A stretch of DNA of 64,000 nucleotides from Planctomycetota bacterium. GTDB taxonomy: Bacteria; Planctomycetota; PUPC01; DSUN01. The stretch is taken from assembly GCA_035384565.1 (NCBI GenBank), contig DAOOIT010000006.1, positions 62,001 to 126,000 of the forward strand, given 5' to 3'. The notes beneath the pieces are model-generated. The model did not search any database and was not told the DNA's origin. It saw nothing but the letters and a program-made list of their open reading frames with translations. This document shows, in pieces, positions 1 to 8,318 of the stretch (position 1 is its first letter; every line of letters starts with the position of its first letter). A program made the translations under genes and the position numbers.

Positions 1-443
1 ATGCCACCAGCCCGATGGGCGCCGACCACACGGCCGGGTACGCCATTGCACAGAACGTGTTGGGCGTGGGCGGTTCAGTGAACCCGCTTAAGCCAGACGG
101 GCAAGCTGCCTTGAGCGCCGCCCTTCAGCAGGCCACCGCCGCGATTGACAGCACGGGGCTCTGCCTCTTCGTTGCCTTCTGTGTGCTCGACGTCCCTGAC
201 GCTGCTCAGGCCGTGGTGGACCTCATCAACGCCCATCGCGGCACGAGCTGGTCGCCAGAGGAATACCTGGAGACTTTGGGCAAGGCCACGTTGCGGCACG
301 AGCGCGCGTTCAACCGTCTCGCAGGCTTCGGCGCCCTCGACGACCGCCTGCCGGAGTTCATGAAGACCGAGCCTCTCGCTCCCCACAACAGCCTCTTCGA
401 CGTTCCTGACGAGGACCTGGACCGTGTGCACGCCGGACTCTGA
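1..443 (+). CDS. Aldehyde ferredoxin oxidoreductase, C-terminal part (5' truncated by window)
   Basis: The open frame runs in from before the window (codons read from base 3) and stops at 441-443. The fragment contains the Met-Gly-Ala-Asp-His-Thr-Ala-Gly segment typical of the tungsten-dependent aldehyde:ferredoxin oxidoreductase (AOR) family near its C-terminal third. It ends with the family's layout of an LERAFN-like stretch (here HERAFNRLAGF) followed by DDRLPEFMKTEPL. Family knowledge: these cytoplasmic enzymes oxidise aldehydes to acids with ferredoxin as acceptor, using a bis-pterin tungsten cofactor and a 4Fe-4S cluster. The metal and cluster ligands mostly lie in the missing part, so they cannot be checked. 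The next gene, a MoaD-like sulfur carrier, overlaps by 20 bases, which fits a pterin-cofactor enzyme. It supports anaerobic metabolism. Confidence 0.88.
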   Translation, partial: ATSPMGADHTAGYAIAQNVLGVGGSVNPLKPDGQAALSAALQQATAAIDSTGLCLFVAFCVLDVPDAAQAVVDLINAHRGTSWSPEEYLETLGKATLRHERAFNRLAGFGALDDRLPEFMKTEPLAPHNSLFDVPDEDLDRVHAGL

Positions 444-690
444 GAGCACGATCACGGTGGAGGTGACGCTGCGGTCCGTCCTGGCGAAGTACCGCCCGGA
501 CCCGAAGGACCGTAGACCGTTCCCGTGCAGGCTGGCGGCGGGGAGCACGGTGGGCGATCTGCTGGCCACGCTGGGGGTCCCCGAGGGCGTGGCCAAGCTC
601 GTCTTCGTGGACCACATTCGGTGCGACCCCTCGGCGGTGCTGGGGGATGGAGCCAAGGTGGACGTGTTTCCGCCCATCGCGGGAGGGTGA
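424..690 (+). CDS. moaD: MoaD/ThiS-like sulfur-carrier protein
   Basis: An 88-residue beta-grasp protein ending in Phe-Pro-Pro-Ile-Ala-Gly-Gly. The terminal Gly-Gly is the thiocarboxylated tail that defines MoaD/ThiS proteins, and the FPPIAGG form is typical of MoaD. The role in the family is sulfur donation to molybdopterin synthase (with MoaE) for the Mo/W pterin cofactor. The frame opens at a GTG at 424, inside the upstream AOR gene. An internal GTG at 457, just downstream of the AOR stop, is a credible alternative start. Translational coupling to AOR is inferred from the overlap. AOR-linked MoaD copies are common and may be dedicated to the tungsten cofactor. Nothing looks missing. Confidence 0.85.
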   Translation: MCTPDSESTITVEVTLRSVLAKYRPDPKDRRPFPCRLAAGSTVGDLLATLGVPEGVAKLVFVDHIRCDPSAVLGDGAKVDVFPPIAGG

Positions 691-710
691 AGACCGAGGC
701 CTCGGGACGT

Positions 711-739
711 TTGACTTTGCCGCCCGGGTGCGCTATAGT
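711..739 (+). promoter_or_regulatory. Sigma70-type promoter for the TPR-rpsT-tldDE run
   Basis: TTGACT at 711-716 and TATAGT at 734-739 are separated by exactly 17 bases; each hexamer is 5/6 to consensus. The predicted transcription start (about 746) lies 65 bases before the chosen GTG at 811. Confidence 0.7.
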
Positions 740-810
740 CATTGGATTCCAGGAGACACCGACCGATCGTGCCCTGCGTCGTGCGGGCCGCGGTTGGGAA
801 GGAGGCGGGC

Positions 811-2214
811 GTGGACGCGACGAAACTGACCGAGAAGGCCGCGGTTGCTGCGGAACGAGGCAACTACGACTATGCGATTGATCTCTACTCGCGTCTGCTG
901 GAGCTTCAGCCGCAGCACGTGGACGCACGCAGGGCGCTGCGTGCCGTGGAAATCCGGCGTTGCCAGGAGGCGGGGGTAACCAAGTCGGGCGTCTCCGGGT
1001 GGATACGCGGGCTGGGCCACCTGTTCACGGCGCTCGTCTACGTGGCGATCCGAAAACCCGAGAAGGCCATGACCGCCTGCGAAGGGTTTCTGAAGAACGA
1101 CCCCTACAACCGGATCATCCAGCGCCTGCTGGCCTATGCGGCGGAGAAGGCCGATTACCCCGAAGTGGCCATCCTGGTGCTGGAGGACGTGCGCAACAGC
1201 GCCGGCACCGTGCCGACCAGGGGCCCCGCGCTCCGTGGCCACGTGAGGGTGTTACGGAAGCTCGGCCAGCTCTACGTTCGCACCGAGAAGCTCCCTCTCG
1301 CGGCCGAGCGCTACGAGGAGATTCTTAAGCTCCTGCCCGGCGACCGCGAGGCCGAAGGCCGCATCCGCGACATCGCGGCGCAGCGCTCCATGGTGGAGGG
1401 CGGATGGGACAAGGCGGGCAAGGCGGGCGGCTACCGCGAAGTGCTCAAGGATGAGGAGGCCGCGAAACGCCTCGAGGACACGCAGCGCGACATCCGCACC
1501 CGCGAGGACGTGATGGCCGCGATCGAGCGCGTCAAGCTCGACCTTCAGAAGGACCCGAACAACACCCGCCACCTCATCCAGCTCGGCGATTTGTACAAGA
1601 TGCTCAGAGACTGGAACCAGGCGCGCGCTCAGTACGAACGGGCCCGCCAGATTGACCCACACAACTTCATGGTCTCCGAGCGTCTGGGCGATCTGCGGTT
1701 GGCCGAGATGGACCACGAGATCGAGGAGTTGGAGAGCGACCCCGACGCGAAGGAACGCGTGGCCCAGTTGCGTAAAGAGCGCTTGCGATTCGCCTTCGAG
1801 GAGTACCAGCGGCGGGCCAAAGCGCGGCCTCAAGACCTGCCCACGCGGTTCGCACTGGCGAACATCCTGTTCAGCACGGGGAACTTTAAAGAGGCTTCGG
1901 CGCAGTTCCAGCTCGCGTCGCGTGACCCCCGTCACCGCCGCACGGCGCTGTACCGCCTCGGCATCTGCTTCCAGCGCCAGGGCCTGGTGGACCTGGCCGT
2001 GGAGCAGTTCCAGAAGGCCGTTGCCGGGGCCAGCCTGGTGGACCAGGAGGTCAAGGAAATCCTCTATTCGCTCGGCGAGGCCCGGGAAGGGCAGAACCGG
2101 CTGAACGAAGCTCTCGAGGCGTACAAACGCGTCTTCGAGGTGGACATCAATTTCCGCGACGTTTCCAGCAAGATCGAGGAACTCTACAAGCGGGGCGCCA
2201 AGGACGCCACGTAG
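811..2214 (+). CDS. Tetratricopeptide repeat protein
   Basis: A 467-residue soluble protein made largely of helical repeats. TPR-like units are visible around residues 1-50 (AAERGNYDYAIDLYSRLLEL), 245-300 (NARHLI-type unit followed by LGDLYKMLRDWNQARAQYERA) and 340-460 (GNFKEASAQFQLA, then QGLVDLAVEQFQKA and NRLNEALEAYKRV). There is no signal peptide or membrane segment, so it is probably cytoplasmic and acts as a scaffold; no enzymatic domain is seen. The start was set at GTG 811 because a GGGAAGGAGG ribosome site lies at 796-805; the frame itself extends upstream to 742, which would sit on top of the promoter. It precedes rpsT by 38 bases and is likely co-transcribed with it. The specific partner is unknown. 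Confidence 0.85.
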   Translation: MDATKLTEKAAVAAERGNYDYAIDLYSRLLELQPQHVDARRALRAVEIRRCQEAGVTKSGVSGWIRGLGHLFTALVYVAIRKPEKAMTACEGFLKNDPYNRIIQRLLAYAAEKADYPEVAILVLEDVRNSAGTVPTRGPALRGHVRVLRKLGQLYVRTEKLPLAAERYEEILKLLPGDREAEGRIRDIAAQRSMVEGGWDKAGKAGGYREVLKDEEAAKRLEDTQRDIRTREDVMAAIERVKLDLQKDPNNTRHLIQLGDLYKMLRDWNQARAQYERARQIDPHNFMVSERLGDLRLAEMDHEIEELESDPDAKERVAQLRKERLRFAFEEYQRRAKARPQDLPTRFALANILFSTGNFKEASAQFQLASRDPRHRRTALYRLGICFQRQGLVDLAVEQFQKAVAGASLVDQEVKEILYSLGEAREGQNRLNEALEAYKRVFEVDINFRDVSSKIEELYKRGAKDAT

Positions 2215-2252
2215 GCGCGCCAGCCCCTTCCGCCAATCCGTTGGAGAGAGGA

Positions 2253-2537
2253 ATGCCCAGGTCTTTCACGACGAAGAAGCGCATCCGACAGAACCTCCGC
2301 CGGCGTCTGCACAACCGGGCGGCCAAGGGCGCGGTGAAGCTCCAGGTGCGGCAGTTCGCGGCCGCGTTGGAGGGCGCGGACGCCGAGGCCAAGGTGCAGG
2401 AGTTCCGCAAGGCTGCGCGCGCGCTCGACAAGGCCGTCGCACACGGCGTGATGCATCGCAATGCCGCTGCCCGCAAGAAGTCCCGCCTCGCGGCGCAACT
2501 GAAGAAAGCCACCTCTACGCCCGCCGCGCAAGCCTGA
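2253..2537 (+). CDS. rpsT: 30S ribosomal protein S20 (bS20)
   Basis: A 94-residue, very basic protein beginning MPRSFTTKKRIRQNLRRRLH, with the family features of bS20: a Lys/Arg-rich N-terminal helix, a central helix (VKLQVRQFAAALEG), and a C-terminal basic helix (HRNAAARKKSRLAAQLKK). It binds 16S rRNA in the body of the 30S subunit. The ATG at 2253 is preceded by GGAGAGAGG. The stop codon overlaps the start of tldD by one base (TGATG), so tldD is probably translationally coupled to this ribosomal gene. That coupling is unusual and suggests growth-linked expression of the protease pair. Length is normal for the family. Confidence 0.93.
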   Translation: MPRSFTTKKRIRQNLRRRLHNRAAKGAVKLQVRQFAAALEGADAEAKVQEFRKAARALDKAVAHGVMHRNAAARKKSRLAAQLKKATSTPAAQA

Positions 2538-3898
2538 TGGAAACACTGGCCCGACAGGCCCTCGCCCACGCGCGCGCCGACTATGCCGAGGTGCGCATCG
2601 AGCGCAGGGCAACCACGCATGTCACCTACGTGGGGCGCGAGTTGGAGGACCTCTCCACTTTCACGTCGGTGGGAGGGTGCGTTCGCGCCCTGGTCAAGGG
2701 CGGGTGGGGATTCGCCTCGTTCAACGACTACGCCGATCTGCCCCGCTGCGTGCGGCTGGCGTGCGAGCAGGCCGCCTTGGTGGGCTCTGGCCCGAGCCGC
2801 CTGGCGCCTCCGATGCCGGCCCCCGCGCGCGTCTCTTCGGGCTGCGTGGTGGACCCGCGAGAAGTGCCTCTTGAACAGAAGGAGGCGCTCTGTCGCCGCT
2901 ACAACCAGCGCATCCTTGCGCACCCGCGCATCCAGACGTCCAGTGTGCGTTACCGCGACTCGTGGGTCGAGACCACCTTCGCCTCCACCGACAGCCGGTG
3001 CCTCTGCCAGGAGGAGGTCTTCTGCGGCGTCTCGCTGGCGGCCATCGCCAAGGACGGGATGAACGTCCAGCGGGCACACAAGGGCGTGGGCGACCTGCGG
3101 GGCTACCAGATCGTGGAGGGTCTGGAGGCTGACTGTGAGCAAGTGGCGAAACGGGCCATCGCGCTCCTGGCCGCTGAGCCGGTGCGAGGAGGGCGCTACA
3201 CGGTGATCGCCGACCCGCTGTTGGCGGGCGTGTTCGCGCACGAGGCTTTCGGGCATCTGAGCGAGGCCGACTTCGTGTACGAGAATCCGCCGCTACGCGA
3301 GATGATGCAGATTGGGCGGCGTTTCGGCCAGGACCATCTGAGCATCGTGGACGATCCGACGTTGCCCGGCGAGGCGGGCTCGTATGGCTTCGATAGCGAG
3401 GGCATGCCCGGTCGGCGCACGGAGTTGATCCGTGGCGGGGTGCTGGCGAGCCGGCTGCACTCACGCGAGACCGCCGCGAAGATGGGCGAGGAGCCCACGG
3501 GCAATGCCCGCGCCATGGACCACCAGCATCCGCCTGTGGTCCGCATGTCGAACACCTATATCGAGCCGGGCAACTGGCAACTCGATGACCTGCTCGCCGA
3601 CACGGGCCAGGGCCTCTACGCACGCGGCAGCCTGGGCGGTCAGACCGACATGGAGATGTTCACCTTCTCAGCCGAGGAGGGCTTCATCATCCGCGACGGG
3701 AAGCTGGCCGAACGCGTGCGCGAGGTGGTTCTGACAGGCAACGTGTTTGAGACGTTAGCCAACATAGACGCCGTCGGGAACGATCTGGCCTTGTACGGGG
3801 GGCTCGGGGGCTGTGGCAAGGGCGACCAGAGCCCGCTGCGCGTGTCCACGGGCGCTCCCCACATCCGCATCCGCAACTGCCTTGTGGGGGGACGGTGA
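2537..3898 (+). CDS. tldD: TldD-family metalloprotease
   Basis: A 453-residue member of the TldD/PmbA (U62) family. The zinc-binding motif HEAFGH is at residues 235-240, followed by the family's conserved stretch with VYENPPLR and, later, EGMPGRRTELIRGGVLASRLHS-like sequence and TGNARA. In characterised systems TldD is the catalytic half of a heterodimer with TldE (PmbA). It degrades unfolded peptides and trims modified peptides such as microcin B17. The ATG overlaps the rpsT stop. The TldE partner starts immediately downstream (3901), so a functional TldD/E pair is expected. All key zinc-site residues that can be checked are present, and there is no signal peptide, so the complex is cytoplasmic. 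Confidence 0.92.
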   Translation: METLARQALAHARADYAEVRIERRATTHVTYVGRELEDLSTFTSVGGCVRALVKGGWGFASFNDYADLPRCVRLACEQAALVGSGPSRLAPPMPAPARVSSGCVVDPREVPLEQKEALCRRYNQRILAHPRIQTSSVRYRDSWVETTFASTDSRCLCQEEVFCGVSLAAIAKDGMNVQRAHKGVGDLRGYQIVEGLEADCEQVAKRAIALLAAEPVRGGRYTVIADPLLAGVFAHEAFGHLSEADFVYENPPLREMMQIGRRFGQDHLSIVDDPTLPGEAGSYGFDSEGMPGRRTELIRGGVLASRLHSRETAAKMGEEPTGNARAMDHQHPPVVRMSNTYIEPGNWQLDDLLADTGQGLYARGSLGGQTDMEMFTFSAEEGFIIRDGKLAERVREVVLTGNVFETLANIDAVGNDLALYGGLGGCGKGDQSPLRVSTGAPHIRIRNCLVGGR

Positions 3899-3900
3899 CC

Positions 3901-5226
3901 ATGCCCTCCCTGAGCGCCGCCGCAGCGGCGGAACAAGTCGTCGAACGTGCACGACGCCGGGGAGACGCCGCCGAAGTCCACGTCGCCGAGAGCGAGGCGC
4001 GCCCGATCCAGTTTGAGAACAATCAGTTGAAGTGCGTGCACACGAAGTGCACCCGCGCACTCAGCGTGCGGCTGATTCATCGCGGGCGGATCGGCTTTGC
4101 GAGCACCACCGACACGTCCGACCCCGCGGGCCTTCTCGACCGGGCGACCGCCAGCGCCGCGTTTGGGCAGGAGGCGAAGTTCGCCTTCCCGGGGCCGTTG
4201 CCGTACCCCGATGTGGCCGTCTACGACCCGCGCGTGGCCGATTTCCCTATCGAGCGTGGCATCGAACTGGGGCGTGAAGCGATCGAGCAGGTCCTCAGCC
4301 AGTACCGCGACGTGCAGTGTTACGTGGAGGTGAACAGGTCGGTCGGCGCCGAGCGGCTGTTGAACACGAGCGGTCTCGACGTGCAGATGAGCCTCACCGG
4401 CTTCGAGTCCTCGCTCACGGCGGTGCGGGTGGGCGAGGGAGGCCTCCTGTGGGTGAGCGACGGCGAGAGCTCTCATGCCTTGGTAGCTGACCTCCCGCGC
4501 TACGCCTCGAAGGTGATCGCCGACATCCGGTTGGCTGAGCGGGAGGCCCCGGTGCCAGCCGGCGCGCGGCCTGTGCTCTTCACCGCGAGGGCGGTAAGCC
4601 TCCTCCTCCAGTTCATCGAGTCGGCTGTGAATGGCAAGCTCGTGCAGAAGGGAGCGTCTCCGTTGACGGGCCGGCTCGGCGAGCAGGTGCTGGGCGCGGA
4701 AGTGACCTTGTACGACGACGGCACCAGAGACTACGGCGACGGCAGCGCACCCTTTGACGCCGAGGGCACGCCAGCGCAGCGGACGCCCCTCTTCGAACGC
4801 GGCATTCTCCGGAATTACCTCGTGGACCTCCAAACCGCAGGGATGCTGGGACGTGCCGCCACGGGCAATGCGGCCAGGGCCTTCGCCGCAGCCCCCAGGC
4901 CCGAGGCCACCAACCTCGTCCTCGAGCCGGGAAGCGATTCCTTCGCCAGCCTCCTGGCGGGAATAGACCGCGGGCTTCTCGTGGACGATGTCCTCGGGGG
5001 GGGCCACTCGAACATCCTGGCCGGCGAGTTCTCGGTGAATGTGGGCCTCGGCTTCCTTGTCGAGCACGGGCAGATCATCGGCCGTGTGAAGGACTGCATG
5101 ATTGCGGGCAACGTCTTCGAACTCTTCCGTCGGGTGCGCGGCATTGGGAGCCCTCAAGAGACGCACGGCTCGACCGTGACGCCGCCGGTCTGCTTCGACG
5201 GAGTCCACGTGGCAGGCGGGGACTGA
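3901..5226 (+). CDS. pmbA: TldE/PmbA-family protein, partner of TldD
   Basis: A 441-residue TldE/PmbA homologue. It has the same fold as TldD but lacks the HExxxH zinc motif, as expected for the non-catalytic subunit. Recognisable segments are VADFPIERGIELGREAIEQ, RYASKVIADIRLAEREAPVPAG, EGTPAQRTPLFERGILRNYL and the C-terminal LIAG-type region (KDCMIAGNVFELFRR). The ATG at 3901 is used because it follows GGGGGACGGTGACC. A GTG at 3895 overlapping the tldD stop is the alternative. It is co-transcribed with tldD. Known of the family: the TldD-TldE heterodimer encloses a central channel that admits unfolded peptides. No local peptide-modification (RiPP) gene was seen, so the substrate is probably housekeeping. 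Confidence 0.9.
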   Translation: MPSLSAAAAAEQVVERARRRGDAAEVHVAESEARPIQFENNQLKCVHTKCTRALSVRLIHRGRIGFASTTDTSDPAGLLDRATASAAFGQEAKFAFPGPLPYPDVAVYDPRVADFPIERGIELGREAIEQVLSQYRDVQCYVEVNRSVGAERLLNTSGLDVQMSLTGFESSLTAVRVGEGGLLWVSDGESSHALVADLPRYASKVIADIRLAEREAPVPAGARPVLFTARAVSLLLQFIESAVNGKLVQKGASPLTGRLGEQVLGAEVTLYDDGTRDYGDGSAPFDAEGTPAQRTPLFERGILRNYLVDLQTAGMLGRAATGNAARAFAAAPRPEATNLVLEPGSDSFASLLAGIDRGLLVDDVLGGGHSNILAGEFSVNVGLGFLVEHGQIIGRVKDCMIAGNVFELFRRVRGIGSPQETHGSTVTPPVCFDGVHVAGGD

Positions 5227-5235
5227 GAAGGAACT

Positions 5236-5311
5236 TGGCCGGGCGAGCACCCTGAGGATTGAGCGCGCCCTTCGGGGTGCAGCTCCACGAAGCCATTGTG
5301 CCGCCCGGCCA
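5236..5311 (+). other. Structured leader ahead of the helicase gene (nested inverted repeats)
   Basis: An outer 10-base inverted repeat (TGGCCGGGCG at 5236-5245, CGCCCGGCCA at 5302-5311) encloses an inner stem, either GCACCC/GGGTGC (5247-5252 with 5275-5280) or a GCGCCC-TTCG-GGGTGC hairpin at 5265-5280. It could terminate the tldDE transcript or act in the 5' region of the helicase mRNA. No T-run follows the outer stem. Confidence 0.45.
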
Positions 5312-5326
5312 TTCTCTTGCCTCACT

Positions 5327-7555
5327 ATGAGCATACAGGACGCAATTCTGGCCGACCTGACCCCCGAGCAGCGCGAGGCGGTGACGCACCGCGACGGGCC
5401 GCTGCTGGTGGTGGCAGGGGCCGGCAGCGGCAAGACGCGCGTCATCACCCGCCGTGTGGCGCACCTGGCCCTGCTGGGGGTGAAGCCCTGGCGCATCCTG
5501 GCCGTCACCTTCACCAACAAGGCGGCTGGCGAGATGCGCGAGCGCATCGAGCAGATGGCCGGCACGCGAGGCGTGTGGGTCTCCACGTTTCACGCCCTGT
5601 GCGCGGCGATGCTGCGCACGTCCGCTGAGACGATTGGCCTCGACCGCAACTTCACCATCTACGATCGCGACGACCAGCTCAAGGTGGTGGCCGAAGCCTT
5701 GAAGCGCCTGGAGTTCGACAAGGCGGACCTGCCACCGGCCAGCGCGCTTCAGGCGATCAGCAATGCCAAGACGCGACTCGAGAGCCCGGAGCAACTGGCG
5801 CGCAGCGCGATGAACTGGCGCGACGAACGGATCGCCAAGGTCTACGCCCAGTACCAGAAACTCCTCGACCACCACGCCGCGCTGGACTTCGACGACCTGC
5901 TGATGCGCGTCGCGCTCCTGCTCCGGGGCGATTCAGGCTTCCGGGAGCGCTGGCAGGCACGCTTCGAGTACCTCCTGGTGGACGAGTACCAAGACACGAA
6001 TCACGCCCAGTACCTCATCGCTCGGGAGCTGGCGGCCCCCCATCGCAACCTCTGCGCCACCGGCGACCCCGACCAGGCCATCTACTCCTGGCGCGGCGCC
6101 ACGATTCGAAACATCCTCGACTTCAAGGACGACTACCCCGAGGCGAAGGTCGTGAAGCTCGAGCGGAACTACCGCTCGACCAAGGTCATCCTCCGGGCCG
6201 CGGACAGCCTGATCACCCGGAATCTGCAACGCCACGAACGCGCGCTGTGGACAGAGAACGCCGAGGGCGTGCCGGTGCGGCTCCTGCTGGCCGATGACGC
6301 CGAGGAGGAGGCGGCGCAGGTGGTAGGCGTGCTCAGGAGCCTGCGCGAGGCGGGCCGGCCCTGGCGCGACTTCGCGATCTTCTACCGCACGAACGCCCAG
6401 TCGCGTTCGTTCGAAGAGACCATGCGCCACGCCATCCCGCACCGCCTCGTGGGCGCCGTGCAGTTCTACGGACGGCAGGAGGTGAAGGACGTTGTGGCCT
6501 ACCTGCGGGTATGCCTGAATGAACGCGATGACTTGAGCCTCCAACGCATCATCAACACCCCGCCGCGCGGCATCGGCGACCGAACGGTCGAGTGCATCCG
6601 GGAGTGGGCCGTGCAGAACAACATCCCGCTGCGGGCCGCCCTGGGCCGCGTGGAGGACGTGCCTGGTCTGGCCACGCGAGCGAAGAATGCCGTCCGAGCA
6701 TTCGCGGACCTCCTCGACGCGTTCCAGTTGGTCCCCACAAGACCCGTCCGGGAGTTCTGCGAACATGTCCTCGAGGCATCGGGGTACCGTGCCTGGCTCG
6801 AATTGCCCGAGAACAAGGAACGACGGGAGAATGTGGACGAGTTCCTCGCCAAGGCGGCCCGATTCGATCAGGAGAACCCGGAGGCCGATCTGAGCGCGTT
6901 CATGCAGGAGATCGCGCTGGTTTCTGACGTGGACAACCTGGATCGGACCTCGGACGCAGTGACCCTGATGACGCTGCACGCCGCCAAAGGGCTCGAGTTT
7001 CCTGTGGTCTTCCTGACAGGTCTCGAAGAGGGGCTGCTGCCGCACTACAACTCGTTGAACTCGGAGGCCGAGGTCGAGGAGGAGCGTCGCCTGTGCTACG
7101 TGGGGATGACCCGGGCGCAGGAGGAACTGGTCCTGTCCGCGGCCCGATGGCGGCTCCAGGGCGGCCAGGGGGCCGAACGGGAGCCCTCGCGCTTCCTTCA
7201 CGAGGTTGGCTCCGATGTGTTCGACGAGGGCGGGAGAAACGCTCTGGCTGCGTTGGCGACTCAGCGCGAGTGGGGCGGCTCGGCGCCGGGCGCGCCAAGC
7301 GTGCTCGGGGCCGGCAGACTTCATGGCCGCCCGTTGGCATGGAGGACGGAGCCGAAGGAACCCGAGGCCGCATCAGCCACGCCTCCGACGCGAGGTCATC
7401 TGAAGGTGGGCGACAGAGTGCGCCATCCGCAGTTCGGCGAAGGACGCATCGTGGCGCTCCAGAACTCCGACAAGCTGACTCTGGCGACCGTGGCCATGGC
7501 CGGCGGCGGCAAGCGGGTGTTCGCGCTCGAGTACGCCAAGCTGGAAAAGCTCTAG
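5327..7555 (+). CDS. pcrA: UvrD/PcrA-type superfamily 1A DNA helicase
   Basis: A 742-residue 3'-5' DNA helicase. The Walker A motif GAGSGKT is at residues 31-37, TFTNKAAGEMRERI is motif Ia, and VDEYQDTNHAQY (motif II, around 218) is the DExx box. GDPDQAIYSWRGA is motif III, LERNYRST motif IV, TLMTLHAAKGLEFPVVF motif V and EEERRLCYVGMTRA motif VI. The C-terminal 45 residues (VGDRVRHPQFGEGRIVAL) form the Tudor-like domain that binds RNA polymerase in PcrA/UvrD. The expected role is nucleotide excision and mismatch repair, replication restart and removal of stalled transcription complexes. Length and motif order are normal. The ATG at 5327 is the natural start; the upstream leader is strongly structured. 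The PcrA name is by family similarity, since UvrD and PcrA cannot be told apart here. Confidence 0.93.
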   Translation: MSIQDAILADLTPEQREAVTHRDGPLLVVAGAGSGKTRVITRRVAHLALLGVKPWRILAVTFTNKAAGEMRERIEQMAGTRGVWVSTFHALCAAMLRTSAETIGLDRNFTIYDRDDQLKVVAEALKRLEFDKADLPPASALQAISNAKTRLESPEQLARSAMNWRDERIAKVYAQYQKLLDHHAALDFDDLLMRVALLLRGDSGFRERWQARFEYLLVDEYQDTNHAQYLIARELAAPHRNLCATGDPDQAIYSWRGATIRNILDFKDDYPEAKVVKLERNYRSTKVILRAADSLITRNLQRHERALWTENAEGVPVRLLLADDAEEEAAQVVGVLRSLREAGRPWRDFAIFYRTNAQSRSFEETMRHAIPHRLVGAVQFYGRQEVKDVVAYLRVCLNERDDLSLQRIINTPPRGIGDRTVECIREWAVQNNIPLRAALGRVEDVPGLATRAKNAVRAFADLLDAFQLVPTRPVREFCEHVLEASGYRAWLELPENKERRENVDEFLAKAARFDQENPEADLSAFMQEIALVSDVDNLDRTSDAVTLMTLHAAKGLEFPVVFLTGLEEGLLPHYNSLNSEAEVEEERRLCYVGMTRAQEELVLSAARWRLQGGQGAEREPSRFLHEVGSDVFDEGGRNALAALATQREWGGSAPGAPSVLGAGRLHGRPLAWRTEPKEPEAASATPPTRGHLKVGDRVRHPQFGEGRIVALQNSDKLTLATVAMAGGGKRVFALEYAKLEKL

Positions 7556-7568
7556 GCTCTGCACTACA

Positions 7569-8318
7569 ATGGGTTTCAGGGCAGGCCGTCGGGAACTGGC
7601 GCAGTACTTCACGCCCCAGGTGGTTGCCCGGTTTGTGTTCGACGCGCTGCGCGAACTCGGCTTCTCGATGCCGCGCCCCCGGGTGATTGACCCAGCCTGT
7701 GGCGAAGGTGTGTTCGTGGCCGAGGCCGCGCGGCAGCTCCCCGAGGCGGATGTCTGGGGCTGCGACGTGGATGAGAACCTGCGTGGGCGCTGGCGGCAGA
7801 CCCACCTCGAGCGACGAGGCATACGCCTCCTGATTCAGGATGGGCTGGCGGATTCTTCTGAGGCAGGGATTGCGGCCGGGAGGTTCGATCTGGTCGTAGG
7901 GAACCCGCCCTATGGGCTGGGGCTCCGCCGGCCTGTGAGGGGGGAGCCCATCGAGTCCGCCTTCGTTCGGCGGTTTGTTGATCTGGCTCGGGAGGGCGGC
8001 TGGCTGGCCGTGGTGGTGCCGGAGGGCATCCTCGCAAACGAGAGGAGCCAGCCATTGCGCGAGTGGCTGCTGGACCGAGTGGCGCCCAGGGGCGTGGTGT
8101 CCCTGCCCGAGAGTACCTTCGCCGCCGCTGACACGCGTGCGAGGACCGCTTTGCTCTTCGCACAGAAGGGCGGCGAGCCGAATGGAGAGGTGCTGATGGC
8201 GGCGCCGCTCGGAAACTGCCAGGGCAAGGGCGCGCTCAGCAGCTATCTCGCCAGTGTGCTGACCAATATCCGGGAGCACGAGAGCCGTGTACCGTCTGGT
8301 CGTCATCGGCGGGCCTGA
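7569..8318 (+). CDS. Short orphan N-6 adenine DNA methylase
   Basis: A 249-residue class I SAM-dependent methyltransferase. LAQYFTPQVVARFV opens the protein like type I/II N6-adenine methylases. Motif I is IDPACGEGVFV (around residues 40-50), and the catalytic NPPY lies near residue 110. After the catalytic domain (through FAAADTRARTALLFAQK, a segment seen in HsdM/Eco57I-like enzymes) the protein ends, with no recognisable target-recognition domain and no restriction or specificity gene beside it. It is shorter than most stand-alone DNA methylases. It follows the helicase by 13 bases and overlaps the FHA activator gene by 32 bases, so it is probably in the same transcript. DNA versus RNA or protein as substrate cannot be settled from sequence. 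Confidence 0.82.
   Translation: MGFRAGRRELAQYFTPQVVARFVFDALRELGFSMPRPRVIDPACGEGVFVAEAARQLPEADVWGCDVDENLRGRWRQTHLERRGIRLLIQDGLADSSEAGIAAGRFDLVVGNPPYGLGLRRPVRGEPIESAFVRRFVDLAREGGWLAVVVPEGILANERSQPLREWLLDRVAPRGVVSLPESTFAAADTRARTALLFAQKGGEPNGEVLMAAPLGNCQGKGALSSYLASVLTNIREHESRVPSGRHRRA

Noticed and set aside
3640..5586. A 648-codon minus-strand open frame across tldD/tldE
   Set aside because: Antisense to a well-supported protease pair with conserved motifs; composition looks like mirrored GC-rich codons.
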